Shown here: positions 30,029 to 38,550 of the stretch, one piece after another | Layout: every line of letters starts with the position of its first letter | Position numbering within the stretch: position 1 is the first letter of the stretch | NCBI GenBank assembly: GCA_963779515.1 | Contig: CAVZYN010000001.1 | Location: 682,001-746,000 of the forward strand | DNA length: 64,000 bases | Origin: CAVZYN01 sp963779515 | GTDB taxonomy: Bacteria; Pseudomonadota; Alphaproteobacteria; Rhizobiales; Hyphomicrobiaceae | Direction: 5' to 3' | Made by a program: the position numbers and the translations under genes | Notes under the pieces: model-generated | Databases searched by the model: none | Told to the model about the DNA's origin: nothing | The model's input: only the letters and a program-made list of their open reading frames with translations

Positions 30029-30939
30029 GCGGATCTTTGACACACCTCATGGCGGAGCTGGCGTTGCCGATGGCAATGGCGGGCGCGCTCGGTGCGCTTG
30101 CCGGCGGATTAGTGGCCCGGGAGTCCGATACCCCTCCAGCGCTTGCGATCGGCGTTTATGGAGCGCTGATACTACTCGCTGGCGTCGCTCTGAGCGCGTT
30201 TGATCTCGTGCGTGGCCGCGCCGGCTTGTGGCTCGAAGCGGGGTTGCTGCTGGCTGCTGCGTATTGGATCGGGAGTGTTGCCAGTGCGTTGATCCCGTGG
30301 CGACGGAAAGGTGAGGTCGCGGCCGCGATACCTTCAGCGACTCCGGTAAAAGCAACAGTTGCGGCACCGCTCGAAGCAACTCCGGTACCGCAAACCGTCG
30401 CCGCCGCGCCCGCAGCCGAGCCGGAACCACCTGCGAGTTGGCTTGTTTTCGAAGCGGGACAGTTTGGCGCGCCCGTCATCGAGGCCGTGGCCCAAGAAGC
30501 GATCGCGGTGGGGCAAGTGCCTCCCATGCCGGCGCCGCAGTCGCCACCATCCGTCACGCGCGCGACCGAGCCCAAGCTATCGCCGGCAGCTGCCGCCATC
30601 GCCGCAAAGACAACGAATTCGCCGCCGCGGGCCGTGCCAACTTTGGGACAACCGGTGCGGTTGATCGCGCCACTTGATGGCAAGAAAGACGACCTGAAAT
30701 TGATCCGCGGTTTCACCGAACCACTCGAGAAGGGGTTCAATGCAATCGGGATCTGGCATTATGCGCAGCTCGCGGCCTGGACCGATGACAACATTCGATG
30801 GTTCGAGACGGTCGCTCCAGCGCTCAAGGGCCGGCTGCAGCGCGAACAGTGGATCGAGCAGGCCCGGAGCTTGGCATCCAGTCGGCAGCCGAGTGCTACT
30901 CCTGGTGCGCCCCCGGACACAAAATTAGCGCCGCAATGA
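30025..30939 (+). CDS. Membrane protein with C-terminal helix-hairpin-helix-like domain
   Basis: 304 residues from GTG. Two or three membrane helices at the start (LPMAMAGALGALAGGLVA, AIGVYGALILLAGVALSAF, GLWLEAGLLLAAAYWIGSV), a long Ala/Pro linker to about 205, and a C-terminal domain DDLKLIRGFTEPLEKGFNAI with IWHYAQLAAWTDDNIRWFE. That last part resembles the HhH-type domain seen fused to NADH dehydrogenase subunit E and L21-like proteins. It is translationally coupled to the BON/OmpA gene. Function unknown. Confidence 0.75.
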   Translation: MSGSLTHLMAELALPMAMAGALGALAGGLVARESDTPPALAIGVYGALILLAGVALSAFDLVRGRAGLWLEAGLLLAAAYWIGSVASALIPWRRKGEVAAAIPSATPVKATVAAPLEATPVPQTVAAAPAAEPEPPASWLVFEAGQFGAPVIEAVAQEAIAVGQVPPMPAPQSPPSVTRATEPKLSPAAAAIAAKTTNSPPRAVPTLGQPVRLIAPLDGKKDDLKLIRGFTEPLEKGFNAIGIWHYAQLAAWTDDNIRWFETVAPALKGRLQREQWIEQARSLASSRQPSATPGAPPDTKLAPQ

Positions 30940-31146
30940 GGCCGCGCACTTGGCCTTGCCGCTGCCTGATATGCTCGCGCGCATCGACCGTCCGCTGCGG
31001 ACGTGGTCGATGATCGCGACGGTGTACGGTGACGTGGTCGTGCCACGCGGCGGCACATTGTGGCTCGGCACGCAGCTGGAGGTGGGCGGGTCTCCGGCTT
31101 GTGGCTAACGGTTGGCTCAAGCGCCATCGGGCAGGGCAGCTGAGCT

Positions 31147-31175
31147 TTTACAATATGCCGCCAAATATGTAGTAT
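31147..31175 (+). promoter_or_regulatory. Candidate sigma-70 promoter of the paa operon
   Basis: TTTACA and TAGTAT are 17 bases apart, ending 27 bases before the paaA ATG, with CGGAGG as ribosome site. The spacer region ACAATATGCCGCCAAATATGT is an imperfect palindrome and could be an operator for a PaaR/PaaX-type repressor. Assigned by eye only. Confidence 0.35.
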
Positions 31176-31202
31176 TAAACTGAGCAGTCGCACGGAGGCA
31201 GC

Positions 31203-32204
31203 ATGTATACCCAGGCGCTAAATGAGAAAGAATTGTCGATGATCGCCGCCGACGATCCAGTGCGGCTTACCCGCTTTCAAGCGACTATCGACGCCGAGGA
31301 CAAAATCGAGCCGAACAGTTGGATGCCTGAGGGCTACCGCCGCACACTGGCCCGCCAGATCTCGCAGCACGCACACTCCGAGATCATCGGCATGCAGCCC
31401 GAGGGCAACTGGATCACGCGGGCGCCATCACTGCGGCGTAAGGCGGCGCTACTCGCAAAAGTCCAGGACGAGGGCGGGCACGGGCTCTATCTCTATGCGG
31501 CGGCCGAGACACTCGGCACGTCGCGCGAGGAATTCTGCGAGGCTCTGCACTCAGGCCGCGCGAAGTACTCCTCGATCTTCAATTATCCAGCGCTGACATG
31601 GGCCGATGTCGGGATCATCGGCTGGCTGGTCGATGGCGCGGCAATCATGAATCAGATCCCGCTGTGCCGCTGCTCCTACGGCCCCTATGCGCGCGCCATG
31701 ATCCGCATCTGCAAGGAAGAGAGCTTCCATCAGCGTCAGGGCTACGAGATCGTGACGACGCTCGCGCACGGCACGCCGAAGCAGCGGGAGATGGTACAGG
31801 AGGCGCTCAATCGCTACTGGTGGCCGGTGCTGATGATGTTCGGGCCGTCGGACAAAGAGAGCCTCAATAGTGCCGACACGATGAAATGGAAGATCAAGCG
31901 GTTCTCGAACGACGATCTACGCCAGAAGTTCGTCGATGCGACGGTGCCGCAGGGTCAATACCTCGATCTGACGTTCCCTGATCCCGATCTGAAGTTGGAC
32001 GAGACGACCGGTCACTGGTCCTACGGCGAGATCGATTGGTCAGAATTCAAGCGCGTGCTGGCAGGTGATGGACCGTGCAACCGCGAGCGCCTGCAGACGC
32101 GCGTCAAGGCGCACGAGGACGGCGCCTGGGTGCGGGAAGCAGCACTTGCCTACGCGGAAAAGCGGCGTCAGCGGGCGGCGGCTGCAAAAATTGCGGCGGA
32201 GTAG
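31203..32204 (+). CDS. paaA: 1,2-phenylacetyl-CoA epoxidase, catalytic subunit
   Basis: Di-iron monooxygenase subunit that epoxidises the ring of phenylacetyl-CoA. 333 residues. Iron ligands lie in the ferritin-like core: LLAKVQDEGGHGLYLY (ExxH) and CKEESFHQRQGYE (ExxH). RRTLARQISQHAHSEIIGMQ and NRYWWPVLMMFGPSD are strongly conserved in PaaA. First gene of the paa run; an extra exported-protein gene separates it from paaB. All residues look intact. Confidence 0.97.
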   Translation: MYTQALNEKELSMIAADDPVRLTRFQATIDAEDKIEPNSWMPEGYRRTLARQISQHAHSEIIGMQPEGNWITRAPSLRRKAALLAKVQDEGGHGLYLYAAAETLGTSREEFCEALHSGRAKYSSIFNYPALTWADVGIIGWLVDGAAIMNQIPLCRCSYGPYARAMIRICKEESFHQRQGYEIVTTLAHGTPKQREMVQEALNRYWWPVLMMFGPSDKESLNSADTMKWKIKRFSNDDLRQKFVDATVPQGQYLDLTFPDPDLKLDETTGHWSYGEIDWSEFKRVLAGDGPCNRERLQTRVKAHEDGAWVREAALAYAEKRRQRAAAAKIAAE

Positions 32205-32241
32205 CAGGCTATCGTCCGCAGATCGCGAGAGAGGGGCAAGA

Positions 32242-32637
32242 GTGATTGATCGGCGGATTGTCTTGGGTGCGATGTTTGGCGCTGGAGTTGCGCTGGCGCC
32301 GGCGGTGCTGGCACAAGGCAAGGACCAGACGTTCCCCGACATCGTCTCGGTGAAGGTCAAGGCGCAGAGCGCATTGACGTTCGATTTCGATGTGACCGTT
32401 TCATCGCCCTATGACACTGCGCAGCGTTATGCCGATGCGTTCCGCGTGGTGGGGCCCGATGGCAAAGTCTATGGCGAGCGCATCTTACTGCACGACCATG
32501 CCGACGAGCAGCCGTTCACGCGCGATCTGCATGGCGTCTCGATCCCGCCGGGGATCAAGTCGGTGAAGATCGAAGGCCGCGATCAGAAGCATGGTTATGG
32601 CGGCAAGGCGATCGATGTAGCGTTGCCCGGGAGATAA
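32242..32637 (+). CDS. Exported protein of unknown function inside the paa operon
   Basis: 131 residues from GTG, after GAGAGGGGCAAGA. The N-terminus DRRIVLGAMFGAGVALAPAV ends in a probable cleavage site (VLAQG); the Arg-Arg before a hydrophobic stretch may be a Tat signal. The mature part is strand-rich with VKVKAQSALTFDFDVTVSSP, a His/Asp group LLHDHADEQPFTRDLHGV and a closing GYGGKAIDVALPG. I do not recognise the family. A longer frame upstream overlaps paaA and is not credible. The usual paaAB junction has nothing here, so the gene is an insertion in the operon. Confidence 0.75.
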   Translation: MIDRRIVLGAMFGAGVALAPAVLAQGKDQTFPDIVSVKVKAQSALTFDFDVTVSSPYDTAQRYADAFRVVGPDGKVYGERILLHDHADEQPFTRDLHGVSIPPGIKSVKIEGRDQKHGYGGKAIDVALPGR

Positions 32638-32645
32638 GGAAGACG

Positions 32646-32933
32646 ATGACTGAATTGCCAATGCCGCTCTGGGAAGTGTTTATCCGCAATCGGTCGGGGA
32701 TGCCGCACAAGCACTGCGGCTCGGTGCATGCGCCCGACGCGACGATGGCGCTGCAGGCGGCGCGCGACGTCTACACGCGGCGCGGCGAGAGCGTTTCACT
32801 GTGGGTGGTGCCGTCGAGCGAGATCGTCGCGTCGGATCCTGCCGACAAGGACGAACTGTTCGAGCCAACCGGATCGAAAATCTATCGCCATCCGACATTC
32901 TACAAGGTCCCCGACGACGTCGGGCACATGTGA
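32646..32933 (+). CDS. paaB: 1,2-phenylacetyl-CoA epoxidase, subunit B
   Basis: 95 residues, the normal size of PaaB, a small structural/regulatory subunit of the epoxidase. LWEVFIRNRSGMPHKHCGSV at the start and RRGESVSLWVVPSSEI are typical. Stop overlaps the paaC ATG. Confidence 0.95.
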   Translation: MTELPMPLWEVFIRNRSGMPHKHCGSVHAPDATMALQAARDVYTRRGESVSLWVVPSSEIVASDPADKDELFEPTGSKIYRHPTFYKVPDDVGHM

Positions 32934-33689
32934 TGGGCGATGCAGCCATAAGCAGTACTGCAATGCGCCTCGGCGATGACGCGCTGGTGCTTGGGCATCG
33001 GCTGTCGGAGTGGTGCCGGTTCGCGCCAACGCTCGAAGAGGATATTGCGCTTGCCAATCTCGGCCTCGATCTTTTGGGCCAAGCGCGGCTCTTTCTTTCG
33101 TACGCGGCGGAATTGGAGGGGCAGGGACGCGACGAGGACAGGCTCGCCTATTTCCGCGACGCGGACGCAGTACCGCAACATGCAGCTTGTCGAGCTGCCG
33201 AATGGCGATTTTGCACGTACGATGTTGCGTGTATTTCTCTACAGTGCGTTCATGCAACCTTATTTCGCGGCGCTTGCCGGTTCCAACGATCCGCGGCTTT
33301 CGGAGATCGCAGCCAAGGCCGTGAAGGAAATGACGTATCATGTGCGGCATGCTGGCGAGTGGGTGATCCGGCTTGGCGACGGAACCGAGGAGAGCCGGCG
33401 GCGCCTGGTCACAGCAGCGGATGATCTCTGGCCGTATCTCGGCGAGTTGTTCGCCATGGATGACGTAGAACAGAAGCTTACGATGGCTGGCGTGGTGCCC
33501 GATCGGGCGGCGGTGCGGCCGGCGTGGGAGGCGATGATTGCACGCGTATTCAAAGAAGCGACGCTCGATATGCCAAAGGCGCGGTGGGTGCATGGCGGTG
33601 GTCGGTCCGGCCGGCATACGGAGCACCTTTCAAACATGCTGGCCGACATGCAGTCGCTGGCACGCGCACATCCGGGGGCGGTGTGGTGA
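32933..33689 (+). pseudogene. paaC: 1,2-phenylacetyl-CoA epoxidase, subunit C, frameshifted
   Basis: PaaC is the inactive ferritin-like partner that supports PaaA. The first frame gives LGHRLSEWCRFAPTLEEDIA, NLGLDLLGQARLFL and GRDEDRLAYFRDADA. The frame then has to move by one base at about 33170, after which YRNMQLVELPNGDFARTML, KEMTYHVRHAGEWVIRLGDG and a normal C-terminus follow. With one base removed the protein has 251 residues, the usual length. As read, translation would run on out of frame and stop at 33424. Only a sequencing error or a true inactivating mutation explain it; no homopolymer is present at the site. Confidence 0.88.
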
Positions 33690-34174
33690 CGATCGATCGT
33701 GACCTTGCGCGGGCCGCGGATATCGCAGGCGCCGTGCTCGATCCGGAAATCCCGGTGCTGACGCTAGCCGATCTCGGCGTCATGCGCGGCGTAGAAGAGC
33801 GCGAGGGCGCGATCGTCGTCAAAATCACGCCGACCTATACGGGGTGCCCGGCCACACTGGCGATCAGGCTCGCAGTCGAGGCGGCGTTGCTGGAGGCGGG
33901 TTTAGCGAATGCGCGCGTCGAGACGGTGCTGTCGCCGCCGTGGACGACAGACGACATCACGTCGGATGGCCGCGCGAAGCTGAAGGCGTACGGCATCGCG
34001 CCGCCAGCGGGCAAAGCGTCGCCGCGCGCGCTCTTCGGAGAGGAGACTGTTACTTGTCCGAAATGCAACTCGATGCAGACAACGAAACTTGCCGAGTTCG
34101 GTTCGACCGCGTGCAAAGCGCTGTGGCGCTGCGACACTTGCCGCGAGCCGTTCGACGCCTTCAAGTGTCTTTAA
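33686..34174 (+). CDS. paaD: Phenylacetyl-CoA epoxidase maturation protein PaaD
   Basis: 162 residues from a GTG overlapping the paaC stop. N-terminal DUF59/MIP18 domain: VLDPEIPVLTLADLGVMRGV and ITPTYTGCPATLAIRL. The C-terminal zinc/iron site has CPKCNS and CDTCREPFDAFKCL. It is thought to help build the iron cluster of PaaE or the di-iron centre. The frame is intact. Confidence 0.94.
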   Translation: MTIDRDLARAADIAGAVLDPEIPVLTLADLGVMRGVEEREGAIVVKITPTYTGCPATLAIRLAVEAALLEAGLANARVETVLSPPWTTDDITSDGRAKLKAYGIAPPAGKASPRALFGEETVTCPKCNSMQTTKLAEFGSTACKALWRCDTCREPFDAFKCL

Positions 34175-34177
34175 GCA

Positions 34178-35320
34178 ATGGTCGATGATTTCCACGCATT
34201 GACGATAGCCGAAGTCCGCAAGGAGACGGAACACGCGATCAGTGTCGGGTTCGCCGTGCCGCCAGAGAAGGCCGAGCTGTTCCGATTTAAGCCGGGCCAA
34301 CACATTGCGTTGAGGGCAATACTCGAGGGGGAAGAGGTGCGGCGCAACTACTCGATCTGCGCACAACCGGGCGAAAAACATCTGTGGATCGCGATCAAGA
34401 GCGTGGCGGGTGGGCGGTTCTCGACCTGGGCGAACGCCACTCTTCGCGCCGGCATGACGCTCGATGTGATGCCGCCGTCGGGCCGCTTCACGCCGCCGCC
34501 CGCTGACGGCACGGCGCGGCATCTTCTGCTATTGGCCGCAGGCTCTGGCGTGACGCCAATGATGGCGATCGCCGGTCATGCGCTGGGTCAGGAACCGGGC
34601 ACGCGGGTCACGTTGGTCTACGGCAATCGTGCGATCGAGACGATCATGTTTCGCGAGGCACTGGAGGATCTGAAAGACCGGTACATGGGACGGTTCACGC
34701 TGTTGCATGTGTTGTCGCGCAATGACGAGATCGAAGCCCCGCTGTTTCAAGGACGGATCACGGGCGAGAAAATCAGGGCGCTGGCCGAGCGCATGATCCA
34801 AGTGGACATGGTCGATCATGCGTTCATCTGTGGTCCCGGCTCGATGATCAAGGATGTGCGGGCAGCATTGTTCGAACTCGAGATGGCGCGTGATCGCGTG
34901 CATCATGAGTTCTTTGCGGCAGGAGGCGGCGCGTATCGCGCGAGGACAACGGAGCCTGTGTCCGACCTTCAGCCCGACCCTCTCCCCGCAAAGAGCAGGG
35001 AGAGCGGGAAGGTCGAGATCATCGCGATCATGGATGGGGTGCGGCACCGGTTTGAGGCGGAAGCAGGCGAGCATGTGATCGACGCGGCCCTTCGTGCCGG
35101 GCTGCGCGTACCTTATGCTTGCAAGGGCGGCATGTGCTGCACCTGCCGCGCCAAGCTGGTCGAGGGGAAGGCCGATATGACCGCCAACTACAGCCTCGAG
35201 CCCTGGGAGATGGAGAAGGGTTTCATCCTCACGTGCCAGGCAGTTGCCGAAGACCGAGAAGCTGGTCGTCGATTACGACGCGATGTGATCATGCCGGCGG
35301 CGGCTGCAGAGGCGGCATGA
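34178..35320 (+). CDS. paaE: Phenylacetyl-CoA epoxidase reductase PaaE, altered C-terminus
   Basis: Carries electrons from NADPH through FAD and a 2Fe-2S centre to PaaA. FAD site RRNYSICAQPGEKHL, NAD-binding LLAAGSGVTPMMAI, then CGPGSMI; plant-type ferredoxin cysteines in YACKGGMCCTCRAKL and ILTCQA. After CQA the frame as read continues to 35320 with a low-complexity tail, while the +1 frame gives LPKTEKLVVDYDAM and a stop at 35286-35288, the normal PaaE end. A single extra base at about 35241-35243 is therefore likely. The corrected stop abuts the convergent amidohydrolase stop exactly. The iron-sulfur ligands are unaffected. Confidence 0.9.
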   Translation: MVDDFHALTIAEVRKETEHAISVGFAVPPEKAELFRFKPGQHIALRAILEGEEVRRNYSICAQPGEKHLWIAIKSVAGGRFSTWANATLRAGMTLDVMPPSGRFTPPPADGTARHLLLLAAGSGVTPMMAIAGHALGQEPGTRVTLVYGNRAIETIMFREALEDLKDRYMGRFTLLHVLSRNDEIEAPLFQGRITGEKIRALAERMIQVDMVDHAFICGPGSMIKDVRAALFELEMARDRVHHEFFAAGGGAYRARTTEPVSDLQPDPLPAKSRESGKVEIIAIMDGVRHRFEAEAGEHVIDAALRAGLRVPYACKGGMCCTCRAKLVEGKADMTANYSLEPWEMEKGFILTCQAVAEDREAGRRLRRDVIMPAAAAEAA

Positions 35321-36710
35321 CGTCGGACGGTAGCGGGCAATCGTAGGGTGTGATCTCGGTGCGCGCCTTTAGGTCCGCCTTGGCGCGTGCAACGAGGCTC
35401 GCGTCGGCGATGCAATCGGCAGCGGTCGATGCCATCACTTTTGCGGCGTGGACCATACCCTTGTGCGCCTGGCCGGATTTGCCCTGAGCGGTGATTTGCC
35501 AGGAGTGCCCCGGTGTGCCGATCGCGTGCGTTGCAACGCGTGCCTGGACGGTCGGTACTACCCAGCTCACGTCACCCAAATCGGTCGAGCCGATCATCGG
35601 CGCACCCTTGGTGCCGGCAGGTACGACCGTGTCGCAGAGCATGAGGCCAGCTTTGAATGGCACGCCGGCGCGCGCGAAGGAGGAGGTGATGTCCTCTTTC
35701 GAGAGGGTCGCTTGGATTTCAGCCGCGTAGGCGCGATCCTTGGGGTCAAACGGTGGCGCGCCGAGACGGTCGAACTGCCGCTGCATCAACTCTTCCAGAG
35801 GCGTGTTGCCGAGCAGGTTCGAGACCGCGCTGACGACCTTGGTCGTGACTTTGGTTTCGGTCATGAGGGCGGCACCCTCCGCAACCTTGCGGACGCGCTC
35901 GTTGAGGCCGCGCATGGTCGCAAGGTCCAACGCGCGGATGGCATAGCGGACCTTTGCGGTCGCCTGCACGACGTTGGGCGCGACACCTCCGCCGTCGAGC
36001 ATTGCATAGTGGATGCGGGCGCTTGAGGGCATATGTTCGCGCATGTAGTTGACGCCGACGTTCATCAGCTCAACGGCGTCGAGCGCGCTGCGGCCGAGAT
36101 GGGGTGCGGCGGCGGCGTGGCTGGCGCGTCCCGTGAACGTGAAATCGATGCGGGTGTTGGCGAGGGAGATTGCGTCGTCGACCTTGTTGAAGGCGGCGGG
36201 GTGCCAGGAGATGGCGATATCGACGTCCTGGAAGGCGCCGGCGCGGACCATGAACGATTTGGCGGCGCCGCCTTCCTCGGCTGGGCAGCCGTAGTAGCGC
36301 ACGCGACCCTTGATGCCGGATTCAGCCAGCATATCCTTGATGGCGGTCGCCGCGAGCAATGCCGCGGACCCCAGCATGTTGTGGCCGCAGCCGTGGCCGT
36401 GTCCACCTGCCTCGACGGGCTTGGGTTCGGCGATGCCCGCGACCTGGCTCAAACCGGGAAGCGCATCGTATTCGCCGAGGATCGCAATGACTGGTCCGCC
36501 GTCGCCGGCTTCACCCATGATGGCTGTCGGAATGCCGGCGACGTTCGCGGTGATACGGAAGCCCTGCTTCTCGAGCATGACGCGATGCTCGGCAACCGAG
36601 CGGTATTCAGTGTAGCAGATCTCGGGCATCCCCCAGACGCGGTCGCTCAGCGCCTCGAAGTCGCCCCTCTTGGCATCGACCAGGCGCCAGATCGCATCGG
36701 TATTTTCCAT
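35289..36710 (-). CDS. M20-family amidohydrolase (AbgB-like)
   Basis: 473 residues of the M20D/AbgB peptidase group that hydrolyse N-acyl amino acids or p-aminobenzoyl-glutamate. Metal ligands: AGGHGHGCGHNMLGS, PAEEGGAAK and ISWHPAAFN; the dimerisation domain has FTGRASHAAAAPHLGRSALD. No AbgA partner is next to it. It is followed by an acyl-CoA ligase on the same strand, suggesting a small unit for breaking down an amide-linked compound. The stop meets the corrected paaE stop. Confidence 0.88.
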   Translation of the reverse strand: MENTDAIWRLVDAKRGDFEALSDRVWGMPEICYTEYRSVAEHRVMLEKQGFRITANVAGIPTAIMGEAGDGGPVIAILGEYDALPGLSQVAGIAEPKPVEAGGHGHGCGHNMLGSAALLAATAIKDMLAESGIKGRVRYYGCPAEEGGAAKSFMVRAGAFQDVDIAISWHPAAFNKVDDAISLANTRIDFTFTGRASHAAAAPHLGRSALDAVELMNVGVNYMREHMPSSARIHYAMLDGGGVAPNVVQATAKVRYAIRALDLATMRGLNERVRKVAEGAALMTETKVTTKVVSAVSNLLGNTPLEELMQRQFDRLGAPPFDPKDRAYAAEIQATLSKEDITSSFARAGVPFKAGLMLCDTVVPAGTKGAPMIGSTDLGDVSWVVPTVQARVATHAIGTPGHSWQITAQGKSGQAHKGMVHAAKVMASTAADCIADASLVARAKADLKARTEITPYDCPLPSDVMPPLQPPPA

Positions 36711-36753
36711 TGTCTATCCTCGATGACCGTCATCACTGAAGGGAAAATTTCCT

Positions 36754-38367
36754 CTAGCTTCGCTTTTTGCGGGCGCGTAGGTCAATCGCGCCAATGTGCT
36801 GGCGCGGGTCCAGGCCTGCAGGGAAGATCTGCGTTTTTTGGACTTTCTGGGTGCCGGTGGTCGGCAACGTGTCGAGAAACAGGAGCCATCCCGGCGCCTT
36901 GAAATACGCGAGGCGTGCGTTGCAATGGTGAAACAACGCATCGGCCAACGGGGCATTGGCGAGCACGCCCGGCATCGGCACGATGCAGGCAAAGACTTCT
37001 TCCTCGCGGATCTCGTCCTTGACCGGAATGACAGCCACCTGTGCGACCGCCTCGTGCGCCTGCAACACGGCCTCGACTTCGGCCGCCGCGATGTTTTCCC
37101 CGGAGCGGCGGATCATGTTTTTCTGGCGGTCGACGAAGAAGAGCATGCCCGTGCCGTCTTGTGTGACGATGTCACCGGTATGAAACCAGCCGCCGCGCCA
37201 TGCCTGTTCGGTTGCCGCGTCGTCCTTGAGATATCCGGAAAAGAAACCGTGGCGCGGCGCAGTTGCCGCGTGGCGGACCAAGAGTTCACCGGGGGTTCCG
37301 GTTGGCACAGCGTTATCCTGATCATCGACGACGCGGGCCTCGAGACCATCGTAGGGGCGGCCGAACGCGCGCGTTGCCGTGAGGCGTGGCTCGGTGTGAT
37401 TGACGAACAGCCGCCCGGTCTCGGTCATGCCCCAGACTTCGATCAGCGGAAAACCGAACCGATCCTCGAATGCCTTGTGCAGCAACGGCTCGACGCCGGC
37501 GCCAAGTCCGAAGCGGACGGCATGGTTGCGCTCCTCGGGGACTGCGGGTTGGTTGAGGAGCGTGGGTGCGACAATGCCAAGATAATGGATGATCGTTGCT
37601 CGGCTCTCGGCGACTTCATTCCACCAGCGTGATGGCGAGAAGCGCTCGGTGAGGACGAGCGCGTTGGCGGAAAGGATTGCGCATGTCGTCGTGACGGCGA
37701 GATGATTCATATGAAAGAGAGGCAGCGGGTTATAAAACCGCTCCAGGCCTTGCCGGATCGCGGCTAGGCCACCATGGTTGAGATACCCCTGTCCGGCGAT
37801 CAGAAAATAATCGTTCGTGAGCCTGCAGCCTTTCGGCTGCCCGGTAGTGCCGGACGTGTAGAGCAGGGCGCATTCGGTGTCACCCGCCGGCGCCTGGGTG
37901 CGCCCACTTCGCGGGCGTGCGATGGGCAAGGACCGATCGATGAACGTGGCGACGTCGATGATCGGCAAGGCGCGAGACATGTCACGCGCAACCGCTTCGA
38001 GATCATCAACGCGATCGGAGACGACGACGGCGAGCGCGGCCTCGCTATGGTCCATCTGATAGAGCAATTCGTCGTGCCGGTAGTCGGGGTTGACGGGCAC
38101 GATGCCGGCGCCAAGCGCGTTGAGGGCGAGGAAGTGCATCACGAAGTCGGGGCGGTTTTCGAGCAGCAAGGCGACGCGGTCGCCATGGCCGATGCCGGCG
38201 GCCGCGTAGTGCGCGCTCAGGGCTGCGACGATGCTGGCGACGCGGCCATAGGTGAGCGTCAAACCACCAGGCAGCCAGGCGCGCTCCGGCCGCGAGGGCA
38301 CGATCAGAAATGGGTTGGCAGGGGTGGCGGTCGCTGTGGCCAGGAAGGCTGAATGGACGGAGGACAT
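36754..38367 (-). CDS. AMP-dependent acyl-CoA ligase
   Basis: 537 residues of the ANL superfamily. Motifs: P-loop LLYTSGTTGQPKGCRL, FYNPLPLFHMNHLAVT, GMTETGRLFVNHTEP, GWFHTGDIVTQDG and the hinge RSGENIAAAEVEAVL; catalytic lysine near the C-terminus in TGTQKVQKTQIF. Resembles CaiC-like and aryl/crotonobetaine CoA ligases. It lies 43 bp upstream of the amidohydrolase in the same direction and faces away from the phenylacetate genes, so the substrate might be an aromatic acid; that is inference. Confidence 0.88.
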   Translation of the reverse strand: MSSVHSAFLATATATPANPFLIVPSRPERAWLPGGLTLTYGRVASIVAALSAHYAAAGIGHGDRVALLLENRPDFVMHFLALNALGAGIVPVNPDYRHDELLYQMDHSEAALAVVVSDRVDDLEAVARDMSRALPIIDVATFIDRSLPIARPRSGRTQAPAGDTECALLYTSGTTGQPKGCRLTNDYFLIAGQGYLNHGGLAAIRQGLERFYNPLPLFHMNHLAVTTTCAILSANALVLTERFSPSRWWNEVAESRATIIHYLGIVAPTLLNQPAVPEERNHAVRFGLGAGVEPLLHKAFEDRFGFPLIEVWGMTETGRLFVNHTEPRLTATRAFGRPYDGLEARVVDDQDNAVPTGTPGELLVRHAATAPRHGFFSGYLKDDAATEQAWRGGWFHTGDIVTQDGTGMLFFVDRQKNMIRRSGENIAAAEVEAVLQAHEAVAQVAVIPVKDEIREEEVFACIVPMPGVLANAPLADALFHHCNARLAYFKAPGWLLFLDTLPTTGTQKVQKTQIFPAGLDPRQHIGAIDLRARKKRS

Positions 38368-38550
38368 GTCACGGTCGCGAGTTGAGCTCAGCTTCGGCTA
38401 GAAGTTTAGCCAATGCCGGCGCATCGGACAAAGGCTGAGACTGCATCGTGGCGGTGCATTCACCCTTCTGGGCTTATTCTTGTTTCTAGCGTTGACCCGG
38501 GCGACAACTCGGTGTCTTTGAAGCATTCAGCAGCATGCGGCCGAACCCAG

